From positions 6,758,001 through 6,822,000 of the forward strand of contig OZ250179.1 in NCBI GenBank assembly GCA_965238125.1: 64,000 bases of DNA, given 5' to 3'. The translations under genes and the position numbers were made by a program. Below are positions 29,376 through 39,065 of the stretch, in pieces. The notes beneath the pieces were generated by a model. It saw nothing but the letters and a program-made list of their open reading frames with translations. It had not been told where the DNA came from and did not search any database. The stretch's first letter is position 1. Every line of letters begins with the position of its first letter. Origin of the DNA: UBA6623 sp965238125 (GTDB lineage: Bacteria; Acidobacteriota; Terriglobia; Bryobacterales; UBA6623).

Positions 29376-30647
29376 ATGTCGACCGCAACGACGACGCCCG
29401 GCGACGTCAAGGATCTTGCACTAGCCGCAACCGGAAAAAGACGCATTGAATGGGCCGGCGAATGGATGCCGGTGCTGGAGTCGGTTCGCCAGGAATTCAT
29501 CAGCGAACAGCCGCTCAAGGACGTCCGCGTTTCGGGCTGTCTGCACGTTACCAGCGAGACCGCCAACCTGGTGATCGCGCTGCGAGACGGCGGCGCCGAT
29601 GTTGTGCTCTGCGCTTCGAATCCGCTTTCGACGCAAGATGACGTGGCGGCTTCTCTGGTGCACGATTACGGCATTCCCGTCTACGCCATCAAGGGCGAAG
29701 ACAACGACACCTACTATTCCCACATCGCCGCCGCGCTCGATCACAAGCCGCACATCACCATGGACGACGGCGCCGACTTGGTTCATGCTCTGCATACCGA
29801 TCGGCAAGACGTCGCCGGAGGCGTTTTCGGCGGAACCGAGGAAACCACCACCGGCGTGATCCGCTTGCGCGCGATGGCCGAGGAAGGCGTTTTGAAATAC
29901 CCCATCGTCGCCGTCAACGACGCGATGACGAAGCATTTCTTCGATAACCGCTACGGCACCGGCCAATCGACGATGGACGGCATTATTCGAGCCACAAACG
30001 TCTTGATCGCCGGACTAAACCTCGTGGTGGCCGGGTACGGCTGGTGCGGCCGCGGCGTGGCGAATCGTGCTCGTGGATTAGGGGCCAACGTCATCGTCAC
30101 CGAAGTCGACCCGACCAAGGCGCTCGAAGCCGTGATGGATGGTTTCCGCGTAATTCCGATGATCGAGGCCGCGCCGATCGGCGATATCTTCGTCACCGTC
30201 ACCGGCGACAAGCACGTCATCGCCAAGCATCATTTCGAAGCGATGAAGAGCGGGGCGATCGTCTGCAACTCCGGCCACTTCAATGTGGAAATCGATTTGG
30301 TGTCGCTCGACGCCATGTCGTCGGGCCGGCGTATTGTCCGCGAATTCGTCGAGGAATACACGCTGGGCGACCGGAAAGTGTTCATTCTTGCCGACGGCCG
30401 TTTGGTCAACCTCAGCGCCGCCGAAGGCCACCCGGCCGTCGTGATGGACATGAGCTTCGCCAACCAAGCCTTGGCCGCGCGCCATCTGGTCGTCAACAAG
30501 ACCGACCTCGAGATCGGCGTTCACACCGTGCCCGAAGAAATCGACAAGGAAGTGGCCCGCCGCAAACTCGCGGCGATGGGTGTCCGCATCGACGAACTCA
30601 CCCCCGAGCAGGTGAAATACCTTTCGACCTGGCTCGAGGGAACGTAG
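29376..30647 (+). CDS. ahcY: Adenosylhomocysteinase
   Basis: A 423-residue NAD-dependent enzyme that splits S-adenosylhomocysteine to adenosine and homocysteine, closing the SAM cycle begun by metK. Motifs seen: GCLHVTSETANLV, DDGADLVH, GTEETTTGV, the NAD-binding VVAGYGWCGRGVANRARGLGA (core GYGWCGRG) and the C-terminal NKTDLEIGVH. It lacks the roughly 40-residue insertion of many bacterial and plant enzymes, so it is the short (archaeal/Thermotoga-like) form. Confidence 0.94.
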   Translation: MSTATTTPGDVKDLALAATGKRRIEWAGEWMPVLESVRQEFISEQPLKDVRVSGCLHVTSETANLVIALRDGGADVVLCASNPLSTQDDVAASLVHDYGIPVYAIKGEDNDTYYSHIAAALDHKPHITMDDGADLVHALHTDRQDVAGGVFGGTEETTTGVIRLRAMAEEGVLKYPIVAVNDAMTKHFFDNRYGTGQSTMDGIIRATNVLIAGLNLVVAGYGWCGRGVANRARGLGANVIVTEVDPTKALEAVMDGFRVIPMIEAAPIGDIFVTVTGDKHVIAKHHFEAMKSGAIVCNSGHFNVEIDLVSLDAMSSGRRIVREFVEEYTLGDRKVFILADGRLVNLSAAEGHPAVVMDMSFANQALAARHLVVNKTDLEIGVHTVPEEIDKEVARRKLAAMGVRIDELTPEQVKYLSTWLEGT

Positions 30648-30680
30648 GAAGAGGCGGTTTTCAAGAGGGCTGCGTACCGT

Positions 30681-30956
30681 CTATTGCTGGCCCGGAGGAG
30701 TAGCTAGCGGGCCGCACCCGTTGGACCCCGCATTGCCGGGCGCGCCAAGGCAAGCGGCCGTCGCAAGGGTGATGTGGACTTTGGAGAAGATAACGCTGAT
30801 GTGGCTTGAGATTCCCGGCAGCGAAGCTCCCGCCGTCGTTGCCAGAAAGCCCGCCAGGAGGGCGTATTCAACGAGGTCTTGCCCGCGCCGGTCGCGCAGC
30901 AAACGAAGGATACGGCTCCCGATCCTACCGGCCAATCTGTGAGTGCGCTTCAACAC
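30681..30956 (-). CDS. Flp-type type IVb pilin
   Basis: A 91-residue protein with a basic N-terminus (RILRLLRDRRGQ), then DLVEYALLAGFLATTAGASLPG, of which the core DLVEYALLAG is the Flp/Fap pilin signature with Glu at position +5 after the processing site. It would be the main subunit of Tad pili after cleavage by a prepilin peptidase. A GTG at 30956 or TTG at 30953 is the likely start; no strong ribosome-binding site. No tad export genes are in the window, so it is an orphan copy here. Confidence 0.7.
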   Translation of the reverse strand: MLKRTHRLAGRIGSRILRLLRDRRGQDLVEYALLAGFLATTAGASLPGISSHISVIFSKVHITLATAACLGAPGNAGSNGCGPLATPPGQQ

Positions 30957-31075
30957 GCCATATTTAGTATCTCGGCCCAAAGCGGGCCGCGCAATAGTAC
31001 GACGGTACTGGCGCAAAAGTGCGAAGAGCTCAAGCTCCGGTGGCAATGACGCGCCATGAACGTCCCGCGGGTTAG

Positions 31076-31142
31076 TCCGTGAGTTAGCCTGCTTTTCTCG
31101 CCACCTGACAGGCGAAGCAGGCATGTCGGTTGTCATTACTTC
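31076..31142 (-). repeat. Single end of the MITE-like family
   Basis: Read from the minus strand (31142 down), CGAAGTAATG... GGTGGCGAGAAAAGCAGGCTAACT matches the right end of the element at 22853-23039 (CGAAGTAATG...GGCGGTGAGAAATGCGGGCTAACT; each quoted in parts). It lies just outside the ISKra4 insertion. Confidence 0.55.
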
Positions 31143-31183
31143 GTCGACCCCGGCGACAGGGTGTGCGACATAAATGTGGGAAA

Positions 31184-32584
31184 TCAAGCGGCGCGGGCAC
31201 GGGCCTCCCAGTAATCCTCGAACCTTCCGCTCAGCCGACAGCAGCGCAACGCGATGATGGCGTTGGCGCCGCGCACCGTCCAGAACATGCCGGAGCGCTT
31301 TAACCGCGCGCCGATCACCTTCTTGCAGCCCGCCTCGACCACTCCCGAGCCGACAAACAATCCCTGGCGGCGAAACTCGGGATACCGCATCCGCTCGGCG
31401 TTGCGCTCGAAGTAGTCCGCCTCGTTGGCGAGCAAATGGGCCGACTCCTGATTCGGCGTGGAGAACCCGCGTAAGACTTTCACCAACGCCTTGATCTTGC
31501 CTTGTTCGAGCTTGTGCAACAACCGCGCGGCCCAACGTTTCCGCCGGCGCTCATCGCTCGGGAACAGTTTCGCCGACAACTCCCACAGATGCTGCCGCGC
31601 ATGGTAAAGGTCGACGATCTCGACGGCGCCGGGGAAGTGCTGATGTGCCAGGTTCCAGATCCAGGGCGCGCCGTCGCCGAGAATGACTTTCTTGCGAGCA
31701 CGGCTCCAGCCCCGCCGCCAAGCTTCCGTATACAGCCGCAAGCCGAACGCCTCGGCTCCCTCGATCGCCGCGCTGTAACTGGTCGAGTTCTCGTCGCGCC
31801 GCGGCCGGCCTTGTTCGTCGGTGGTGGTTTGGGTGAAGACGCAGCCGAGTTTGACCTCGCGGGTGCGGGCCGGCCGCCCCGCGGTTTTTCCGACACGGCC
31901 GGCGGTCTCGGCGGCCACGACGGGAATGCCCGTGCCGTCCATTTCGATGTAGAGCAGGGGCACGGCGGGGGCGGCGACGTGCGGCAAGTCGAGTTGCTTG
32001 GCGCGTTGGATCGCCACTTGCTCGCGGGCTTCGATGTCGGCGCCGAGGGCCTCGGCATGGCGTTCGACGGACTTGGCGGTAACGTCGAGACCGGCCAAGA
32101 CGTCGAGTTGTTCACGGCCTTGCTCGAAAGAAGTTTCGCTGCCCACCAGCGCCATCATGCGGCGCACGCCGGGCGAGCAGGCGGTGCCTTCGATGTCGAG
32201 TTCGCGGTCGCGCGGGCTTTGTCCCCGGCGGCATGTCGAGCAGAGGTAGTAGGCGCGCTCGAAACGCACCTCGCCCACCACGGTGGTGAGTTGTTTGGGG
32301 CGAGTATCGCGGCAGCAAGCTTGTTGACCGCAGGGGCAGGGGATTCGGGACGGCACGGTCTCGGAGGACGACAGTAACTTGCTCAGCAGCGTGGTCCCGG
32401 CGCGATGCATGGTGCCGCGAACCGCCGTCTCGACGGCTTCGAGATCGAGGGGGTCGCCGCGGCGTTGGCCGCGGAAGATGACCCCGAGCAGCTGCGTCAC
32501 TTCTTGGGCGACTTCGTGGCGGATGGTTTCGGCCGTTTTTTTTCCTGGGGCTTCGGGGTGTCTGCGGCGGGTCGCAGACGGCAA
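31184..32584 (-). CDS. ISKra4-family transposase
   Basis: 466 residues as a stand-alone ORF. Catalytic residues are visible as Asp in YIEMDGTGIPVV, Asp in ILGDGAPWIWN and Glu in GSGVVEAGCKKVIG, with the C-terminal RLKRSGMFWTVRGANAI typical of the family. A zinc-ribbon-like CPCGQQACCRDT and YLCSTCRRG precede the core. The natural product is probably a -1 frameshift fusion with the upstream ORF, beginning KKTAETIRHEVAQ after the slip. Confidence 0.93.
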   Translation of the reverse strand: MPSATRRRHPEAPGKKTAETIRHEVAQEVTQLLGVIFRGQRRGDPLDLEAVETAVRGTMHRAGTTLLSKLLSSSETVPSRIPCPCGQQACCRDTRPKQLTTVVGEVRFERAYYLCSTCRRGQSPRDRELDIEGTACSPGVRRMMALVGSETSFEQGREQLDVLAGLDVTAKSVERHAEALGADIEAREQVAIQRAKQLDLPHVAAPAVPLLYIEMDGTGIPVVAAETAGRVGKTAGRPARTREVKLGCVFTQTTTDEQGRPRRDENSTSYSAAIEGAEAFGLRLYTEAWRRGWSRARKKVILGDGAPWIWNLAHQHFPGAVEIVDLYHARQHLWELSAKLFPSDERRRKRWAARLLHKLEQGKIKALVKVLRGFSTPNQESAHLLANEADYFERNAERMRYPEFRRQGLFVGSGVVEAGCKKVIGARLKRSGMFWTVRGANAIIALRCCRLSGRFEDYWEARARAA

Positions 32585-32895
32585 ATGCTTTCGTTGACAT
32601 CGAGCAATTGCCGGCTGAGTTGTTGGAAGCGATGAAACTCGGCCACCTGGCGTTCGGCCTTGCGGCGATCCGCGGGCGAAGAGAAGGTCTCAGTCACGGT
32701 CTTGCCGCTCACTTTTTTGGTGAGGCGGAAATGCGGACCATGGGGCGGTTGGTCGGGTTGGTGGCAGCGGCAATTCGGTTTGCCGCAGCGGCCGCGGGTG
32801 GCGGTAATCGAGCCGCTGCGAAAGTCTCCTAAGTGGAGGATCTCGGAGAGAATCGCGGCACGTTGTCGTTCGAGGGCAGCGAGAGATTGGGGCAC
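32497..32895 (-). CDS. DUF6788-type ISKra4 accessory ORF
   Basis: 132 residues. It contains a CGKPNCRCHQPDQPPHGPHFRLT zinc-binding type segment (core CGKPNCRC) and then a helical part EFHRFQQLSRQLLDVNESIC that looks coiled. Such ORFs sit upstream of ISKra4 transposases and may help DNA binding. It overlaps the transposase ORF by 88 bases in the 0/-1 relation. Confidence 0.8.
   Translation of the reverse strand: MPQSLAALERQRAAILSEILHLGDFRSGSITATRGRCGKPNCRCHQPDQPPHGPHFRLTKKVSGKTVTETFSSPADRRKAERQVAEFHRFQQLSRQLLDVNESICRLRPAADTPKPQEKKRPKPSATKSPKK
32535..32544 (-). promoter_or_regulatory. Candidate -1 frameshift site (ISKra4)
   Basis: On the minus strand the A8 run reads GAA AAA AAA CGG in the first frame; a -1 slip continues as ACG GCC GAA ACC into the transposase frame. 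The geometry matches a slippery heptamer A-AAA-AAA. Confidence 0.6.
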
Positions 32896-33075
32896 GGGGC
32901 ACCTCCTTATTACCTAGCGTATACATACGCAAGGAAAAACGCCACAAAAAAAGACAAACCCACAAGCTCCCACATTTATGTCGCGCACCCCCGGCGACAC
33001 TTGTCCCGGCCACACATCCCCATATAATGGAAGCTGCCTTGACCGTGCTCCCTCGGACGCGGTCGAGTATCTCCC

Positions 33076-35865
33076 GTGGCTTCCTCTTCTCCCAAGGCGA
33101 CCGTTTCCGAACGCGTCCGAGACTATTTCAACGTCGAACGCGCCGAAGTGTGGCCCACGCTGGGGATGAGTCTCTACTTACTCCTCGGCATCGCATCGGT
33201 CATTTGTCTGAAGACGGCCGCCGACTCGCTTTTCCTCAGCCAGTTCGACGCCAAGCGGCTCCCGCTGGTCGATCTCGCCGTCACCCTCTTGGTCGGCGGC
33301 GGCGTGGGCCTCTACCTGCGTTTGGGCAACCGCATCTCGCTCGAACGATTGACGCTGCTGACACAAGCCTTCTTGGTGTTGAACTTGGTCGGGATTTGGT
33401 ATCTATTGCAGCGCGACGTGTTCGGCGCTCGGGGCCTGCTTTACGTCTGGGTCGGCCTATTCGCCGTGTTAATTCCGAGCCAGGTCTGGTCGCTCGCGGC
33501 CGGTTTGTTTGACACGCGGCAGGCCAAGCGTCTGTTTTCGCTGATCGGCGCGGGCGGGATTCTTGGAGCCGCGATCGGCGGGCAATTCGCAAGTTGGGCG
33601 GGGCGGAACTTAGGCACCGAATCCATCCTGCTCGCCGCGGCCGGTTTTGTCACGGTTTCCGGCGTGATCGTCTGTCGGCTGAGTTGGGGCGCCGGGACGA
33701 CAAAGTCCGCCGACGCCGGACGATCTCCCGTCAAGGCGTCGTTTTCCGAGAGTTTCCGCCTGGTGCGCCGCACGCGCTACTTGTCGCTAATCACCGCCGC
33801 TCTATTCCTGTCGTTTCTGGTGAGCACGTTGGTCAAGTACCAATTCAAGGCCGTTGCCCAAGCTCACTTTATCGACGATCCGGCCGGCATGACGCAATTT
33901 TTCGGCGACTTTTACGGCTATATCGCGGTCGCCTCGTTTTTGTTCCACACGTTGTTCACCGGCCGCTTGTTGCGTTGGTTCGGACTTGGCGTCGCGCTGT
34001 TTTTCCTGCCGGCCTCGATGCTGGTGGGCACGGCAATGTTGGTTTCGGCTCCGGTGTTGGCTTCGGCCGTCTTGGCCAGAGGATGTGATCAGGGTTTGCG
34101 GCACTCGCTGGACCGCGCCTCGGTCGAGTTGCTCTACGTGCCGATGGCCGCAGAAGTTCGCAAGCGCGTCAAGAGTTTCCTCGATATGGTGGTCAGCCGG
34201 ACAGCCGACGGGCTGGCCAGCGTGGTTTTGTTGCTGCTGGTCGGCGTATGGCAACTCGGCCTACCGGAAGTTGCTCTCGTCAGCGTCCTTTGCGTGCTTC
34301 CCTGGCTGGTATCGACGGTGTGGTTACGGCGGGAGTATGTCGTCCACCTGCGCCGCAGCATCGGGCGTAAGGATTTGCGTTCCGAGCAGATCATGGAAAA
34401 CTTGGCCGGCTCCGCCTCGGCCGAGCAGCTCGACCGGATGTTCGAGGCCTCGGACTTGCGAACCGTCGAGACCGCCGTGGACTGGATGCAATTCAGCGGC
34501 GCCTCGGCGAGCCAGGCGCACCTCTCCAATTTGATTACGCACAAGTCGGACGTGATTCGACGCAAGGCCATGGCCGCGGCGGCCTCCGGCAAGATTCCCG
34601 GTTGCGAAGCTGACGCCCTGCGGTTCCTCGAACTCGAAACCGACATCGACAGCCGCCGGGTCGCGCTCGATTACTTGGAAGACCAAGATCGCCCGGCGGC
34701 TCGCAAATCCATGTCACGCCTGCTGGCGAGCGAGGACCGTGACTTGGCCGCCACCGTGGCCGCGCGACTGGCCGCGCATGGCGGACCTGAAGCCGAAGCG
34801 GCTCGCGGCGTCTTCAACGGCTACCTCGAAGCCGCCGCCGCGGAGGATGCCCCGCGCCGAGCTATCGCCGCGCGCTTGTTAGGCTTCATTCCCGCCGATC
34901 GTGAGATCGAGAAGAGTCTGGCCGGCTTCCTCGGCGACGACGACAGCGAGGTGCAACGCGCGGCTCTGCTGAGCGCCGCGGCGATTCGCCCGCTCAACGC
35001 CGCGCCGCTGCTGATCGAAGTCCTCGGACGCCACCACCTGCGCGGCGAAGCCCGCGCCGCCCTCATTGCATTGGGACCGCCCGCGCTCGACCGCCTGCTC
35101 CCGGCGATGACGGACTCCGCCGTTTCGCTCTCCGCCCGGCGCCGATTACCGCGGGTGGTCGCCGAAATCGGCGGTCCCCGAGCCGTCCAAGCCTTGTCGA
35201 CGGATTTGAGCGAGTAGACCGGCGAGTCGGCCTGGAAATCCTTCGCGCCTTGGGATGCATGCGCGCCAAGGACCCTTCCATCGCCTTCCCGGCCGAAAGC
35301 ATTGCTCAGGGGCTTCAAGAAGAGTTGCGCCGCTATTACGAAGACAAACTTTCGCTCTACGCCATTCCTGAACCGCAAGCAACCTCCGGCGTGCGTTTCC
35401 TGCGCCGCACGATGGAAGAACGGCTGCACGAGCGCCTCGACGCCGTGTTCGATTTACTCGGCCTGATCTATCCCCAGCGTGAGATTCTCGATGCGCGGTA
35501 TTGGATTGCTTCCGGCCGCGCCGATCTGCGCTCGAACGCCGTCGAGTTTCTCGACAGCCGACTCACGAACCCCGTTTCGTCAGATGCTTCTGCCGGTGCT
35601 TGAGCGCTTCGGTCAGCGCCGCATGATCGACACCAGCCGGACTCTGTTCGCGCTGCGGCCCGTTAGCTTCCCGAATATGCTCTGGAAACTCATGGAAACG
35701 CATGACACCTGGGTGCAGGCCTGCGCCTGCCACGCCGCGGCCGATGCCCAGATGAAGGGCTTGCGTGAGAAAATCGGAGGGTTGGCCGATAGCTCCGATC
35801 CCTTCCTCGCCGAAACGGCCTCGAAGGCCTATGCTCGGCTGCCCGCCGCCGCCGGTTCGGGGTAG
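33076..35865 (+). pseudogene. Npt-like (ATP/ADP translocase-type) transporter with HEAT repeats, two frameshifts
   Basis: The first 713 codons give about twelve membrane helices (residues 25-420) of the Npt1/Npt2 nucleotide-transporter type, then alpha-helical HEAT repeats. The frame breaks near 35208 (one base missing), continues as RVDRRVGLEILRALG in another frame to about 35572, and there an extra C in a CCCC run returns to the first frame (FRQMLLPVLERFGQ) until the stop at 35865. All three pieces look like one conserved protein of about 930 residues. It may be a real pseudogene or contain two sequencing errors. The first piece could still be translated as a truncated transporter. Confidence 0.75.
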
Positions 35866-35926
35866 CGCCGCGCCGTGGAAGGGTTCGACTTCCGGCGACT
35901 TACGAAACTTTCGAACTTCTGATCAC

Positions 35927-36409
35927 ATGGAGACTCTCACCACACTCGAACGAGCCATTCGCCTGCAAAATGTCGAATTGTTCAGCGACTTGCGCACCGA
36001 CGAGCTGGCGCTCGTGGCCTCGATTGCCTCGCAAGTCCACCAGCAGTCGGGCGATGTTCTGTTTCGCGAAAACGCGCCTTCCGACGCTTTGTTCGTCGTG
36101 CTGGCCGGGCGAGTCGAAATGAGTCGCGGCGGGCAGGCCATGTTTGCCGTGGGCGAAGACGAAACCGTCGGCAACTGGGCGTTCTTCGACGACCAACCGA
36201 GCGTCGTCACCGCCACTGCGGTCGAAGAGAGTTGGCTGCTCAAGATTGAAGGACGGGATTTCTTCGACCTGCTCGAAGACCACAGCGAAATGACGCCTTC
36301 GATGTTCCAAGCTTTGTTCAAGCGCGTGCGGTCGCTGTTGGTCGGCGGCCTCGGCAACCAACAGCGCGAAACCGTCACACCGCCGCTGCCGAAAACGGAC
36401 GCACCATGA
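35927..36409 (+). CDS. Cyclic nucleotide-binding domain protein
   Basis: 160 residues, mainly one CRP-like cNMP-binding beta-roll: LFSDLRTDELALVASIASQ, GDVLFRENAPSDALFVVLAGRVEM (quoted core FRENAPSDALFVVLAG), and an EDETVGNWAFFDDQPSVVTATA phosphate-cassette region in which the Arg of true cAMP sites is not obvious. There is no helix-turn-helix, so it is not a CRP regulator. In relatives this domain is often fused to the C-terminus of Npt-HEAT transporters; here it is a separate ORF 61 bases after one. Its end overlaps the next gene by ATGA. Confidence 0.8.
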   Translation: METLTTLERAIRLQNVELFSDLRTDELALVASIASQVHQQSGDVLFRENAPSDALFVVLAGRVEMSRGGQAMFAVGEDETVGNWAFFDDQPSVVTATAVEESWLLKIEGRDFFDLLEDHSEMTPSMFQALFKRVRSLLVGGLGNQQRETVTPPLPKTDAP

Positions 36410-37641
36410 AACCCGCCACTCGAGCCGTCCACGCCGGAGACCGCAAAGCGCCCGAGGCCTTCACGCCGGCGACGACGCCGATTTACGCCGCGACGAGCTA
36501 TTTTTACTCGCGCATGGAAGACATCGAAAAGGTGTTCGCGGGAGAGGTCCCCGGGCAAGGCTATGCCCGCTACGGCAACCCGACCAACCACGCCCTCGAA
36601 GAACTTGTCGCGGCCTTGGAAGGCGCGGACACCGCCTGCGCCGCGGCCTCCGGAATGGCCGCGCTCTACGTCGCCTTATCGGCCGCGATGACAGACCGCC
36701 GGAAGTCCATCGTCGCCGGGAACGCGCTCCTCGGCGACACCTTTCGCATGCTCGGCGAGATCTTCGAGCCGATGGGCGTCGAGATCACCTACGCCGACCC
36801 ATGCGACCTCGATGCCTTCCAAGCCGCGATCGAGGAAACCTCGCCGGCGTGCGTCTTTGTCGAAAGCATCTCGAACCCGCTCGCGCGAGTTGCGCCGCTC
36901 GATCGGATTGTCGAAGCCGCCCACGCTCGCGACGCCGTTGTCGTGGTCGACGCGACTTTCAATACACCGGTGCTGTTGCGGCCGCTCGATCTCGGTGCGG
37001 ACCTGGTTGCCCACAGCGCGACGAAGTACCTTGCCAGCCACGGCGACGTGCTTGGGGGCGTGGTGGCCGCCGGAGAGCCGTGGCGCGAAATCCTGCTCGC
37101 CCTGACGCGAAACCTCGGCTCGAACCTGGGTCCCTACGAAGCTTATATGACCATGCGGGGCATCAAAACGCTGCCTCTGCGCATGGAACGGCAGTGCCGC
37201 AACGCTTTGCGCGTGGCCGAGGCCCTCGAGTCCCATCCGCGGGTTGAGCGGGTGCATTACCCGGGCCTGCGGTCTCATCCTGACCACGAAACGGCGAGGC
37301 GGCTTTTCTCGTCGGCTTCCGAAAGCGAGACGTCGGGAAGCGGACCGTCGGCCGGCGTGCCCATGTTCGGCGGCATGCTCAGCTTTGCGTTGCGCGACGC
37401 CTCGAAAGAGCAGGTTCTCGACTTTCTCGATCGATTGCAAATGATCATCCGCAGCACGAGCCTCGGCGACGTCCACTCGCTGATCGCCTACCCGGCGATC
37501 AGTTCGCACCGCAATCTCGCGCCGAATCATCGCCGACGCCTGGGCATCGGTGACAATCTGTTGCGGCTTTCGGTGGGCATCGAAGCCGCCGAAGACATCA
37601 TCGCCGACCTGGAACAGGCCCTGAACCGAACAGATCGGTGA
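36406..37641 (+). CDS. PLP-dependent trans-sulfuration family enzyme
   Basis: 411 residues of the Cys/Met metabolism PLP family (cystathionine gamma-synthase/lyase, methionine gamma-lyase, O-acetylhomoserine sulfhydrylase). Motifs: YARYGNPTNHALEELVAALEG (core YGNPTNHALE), SGMAALYVAL, and the PLP lysine in HSATKYLASHGDVLGG. The C-terminus has SSHRNLAPNHRRRLGIGDNLLRLSVGIE (core LLRLSVGIE) as expected. Which reaction it catalyses cannot be decided by eye. It overlaps the cNMP-binding gene by four bases, so the two are translationally coupled. Confidence 0.88.
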   Translation: MKPATRAVHAGDRKAPEAFTPATTPIYAATSYFYSRMEDIEKVFAGEVPGQGYARYGNPTNHALEELVAALEGADTACAAASGMAALYVALSAAMTDRRKSIVAGNALLGDTFRMLGEIFEPMGVEITYADPCDLDAFQAAIEETSPACVFVESISNPLARVAPLDRIVEAAHARDAVVVVDATFNTPVLLRPLDLGADLVAHSATKYLASHGDVLGGVVAAGEPWREILLALTRNLGSNLGPYEAYMTMRGIKTLPLRMERQCRNALRVAEALESHPRVERVHYPGLRSHPDHETARRLFSSASESETSGSGPSAGVPMFGGMLSFALRDASKEQVLDFLDRLQMIIRSTSLGDVHSLIAYPAISSHRNLAPNHRRRLGIGDNLLRLSVGIEAAEDIIADLEQALNRTDR

Positions 37642-37686
37642 CGAGGCAACATCCAGGGCTGGCGTGACTGGGCTGAATCCCCCGGG

Positions 37687-38886
37687 TCAATTGCCGCCCC
37701 AGGGCGCTTGTCCATTCCGATGGGATGTTTTCGCCAGGAACGCCCACATGTGCCCCGCGTTGGTGTAGAGATTATTCCTGAACTCCGGTAGAAGCGCGTC
37801 GCCAGTACCGTGCTTGTTGTACCGAGGCCCGTCCGGGTACGGGTTGGCCAGTTGCCGATCTATCCAGGCGACCGCGTCGGCTATGCTGCCTTTTTGGTCA
37901 TCGGACAGGAGGTGATGACTTCGTGCCAGCGCCAGGGTCACGAAACCGGTCGCATAGGCGTCGGGCCGCACTTCGCGTTTCAGGCAGCAATCAGAATCGC
38001 TTCCTTCCCAGTTAATAAAGGGTCCGAGATCACGCAAGGCCCAGCCACCGTTGTCATGTTGCAGGGCCAGCAACTCGGTAGCCAGTTGCAGGGCAACGCC
38101 ATTTTCCAAAATTCGGCCATCGGTCTCCGAATCACACCAGAGAACGGCAGCCTTAACATGCAGACTAACTTCCGCATCCACCGAAGCTCTCTTCAATGTT
38201 GCGAGCAGTAAACGGAGATTGTCCCGGGGTGCGAGGTCCGGAAAAATGCCGGCCGCGACACAGGCAAGCGACGCTCCCCAAAGATCAGAATCAGTTACCT
38301 CCCATGGAACCAGGTTCACCTGAATCCACCGCCATCGGCCGGCTGCCGGACCGGCCTGGACTTGTTCCGCCCACATGTTTTCAAACGCTCGCCGGGTTTC
38401 CGTCTGCGCCGGTTTACGCAAATAGGCGTCATGCGTTGCGCGGATAAGCGCGTTGAAAACAGCTTCGACGCCGCGTGAACCCGCGGCATCCAGGAGGCCT
38501 TTCAGTGTATCTGGCGGAAGGTGCGAGAGCGCTGCAGTTTGCTCGAGCTTTGGATGTGAGTACCAGGGCGTGTTGGATGACCATTTCAGGATGCGATTGT
38601 CGATATTCTCGATCAGGTCCCGGTATGCGGGGTACTCATCCACCAACAATGGTTCCACCAGGGCGTACGGCAACGACGTATGACAACTGATACAGGCTTT
38701 CCCTTCACCTGAAACTAGGGCTGCCGGATTCCTTGCCCACACGTCCGCGCCATGACGTGCATAACGGGAAAAAGTCTCCGTGGACGAATCTTCCTCCGCG
38801 CTCGTAGTGATCGGTATCCAAACCAGGAGGCTTGCCGCAAGAAAATATAGCGACAATTTTCTTAATGGTGAAGATGGATTGAGCAT
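37687..38886 (-). CDS. Exported protein with one heme-c motif and squalene-cyclase-like repeats
   Basis: 399 residues from the ATG at 38886, which starts the signal peptide MLNPSSPLRKLSLYF...TTSAEE; a longer in-frame start at 38946 adds 20 non-hydrophobic residues. After the leader comes a single CISCH motif in EGKACISCHTSLPYAL, then helical repeats of the terpenoid cyclase/prenyltransferase alpha-toroid kind (LLALQHDNGGWALRDLG). Proteins of this layout occur in Acidobacteriota and Planctomycetes without a known function. It is not a known cyclase: the DxDD motif is not seen. Confidence 0.7.
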   Translation of the reverse strand: MLNPSSPLRKLSLYFLAASLLVWIPITTSAEEDSSTETFSRYARHGADVWARNPAALVSGEGKACISCHTSLPYALVEPLLVDEYPAYRDLIENIDNRILKWSSNTPWYSHPKLEQTAALSHLPPDTLKGLLDAAGSRGVEAVFNALIRATHDAYLRKPAQTETRRAFENMWAEQVQAGPAAGRWRWIQVNLVPWEVTDSDLWGASLACVAAGIFPDLAPRDNLRLLLATLKRASVDAEVSLHVKAAVLWCDSETDGRILENGVALQLATELLALQHDNGGWALRDLGPFINWEGSDSDCCLKREVRPDAYATGFVTLALARSHHLLSDDQKGSIADAVAWIDRQLANPYPDGPRYNKHGTGDALLPEFRNNLYTNAGHMWAFLAKTSHRNGQAPWGGN

Positions 38887-39065
38887 GTTGGTTTCGGTTC
38901 CTTCGTCTTGTCCTTCGCCAAATCCCAGGACGGTTTGCTTAACCAATCATTGAATCATCGCCGATTTTTATCGTCGCACGACACGATCTTTGAATCAAGA
39001 GCGGCTGCCGAACCGAAACGCTTACAACCTGAATGCGTAGCGCCGGGCAGACCCGCAACTTTTCG

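Larger units (their letters stand above)
31159..32990 (-). mobile_element. ISKra4-family element
   Basis: 1832 bp with ends GGGTGTGCGACATAAATGTG (left) and, inverted, GGGTGCGCGACATAAATGTG (right), flanked by a 9-bp duplication CCGGCGACA (31150-31158 and 32991-32999). It carries a DUF6788-type ORF and a transposase in -1 frame. Confidence 0.9.

Noticed and set aside
35205..35580. Programmed frameshifting in the Npt-HEAT gene
   Set aside because: No slippery heptamer is present at either switch, and two opposite shifts would be needed.
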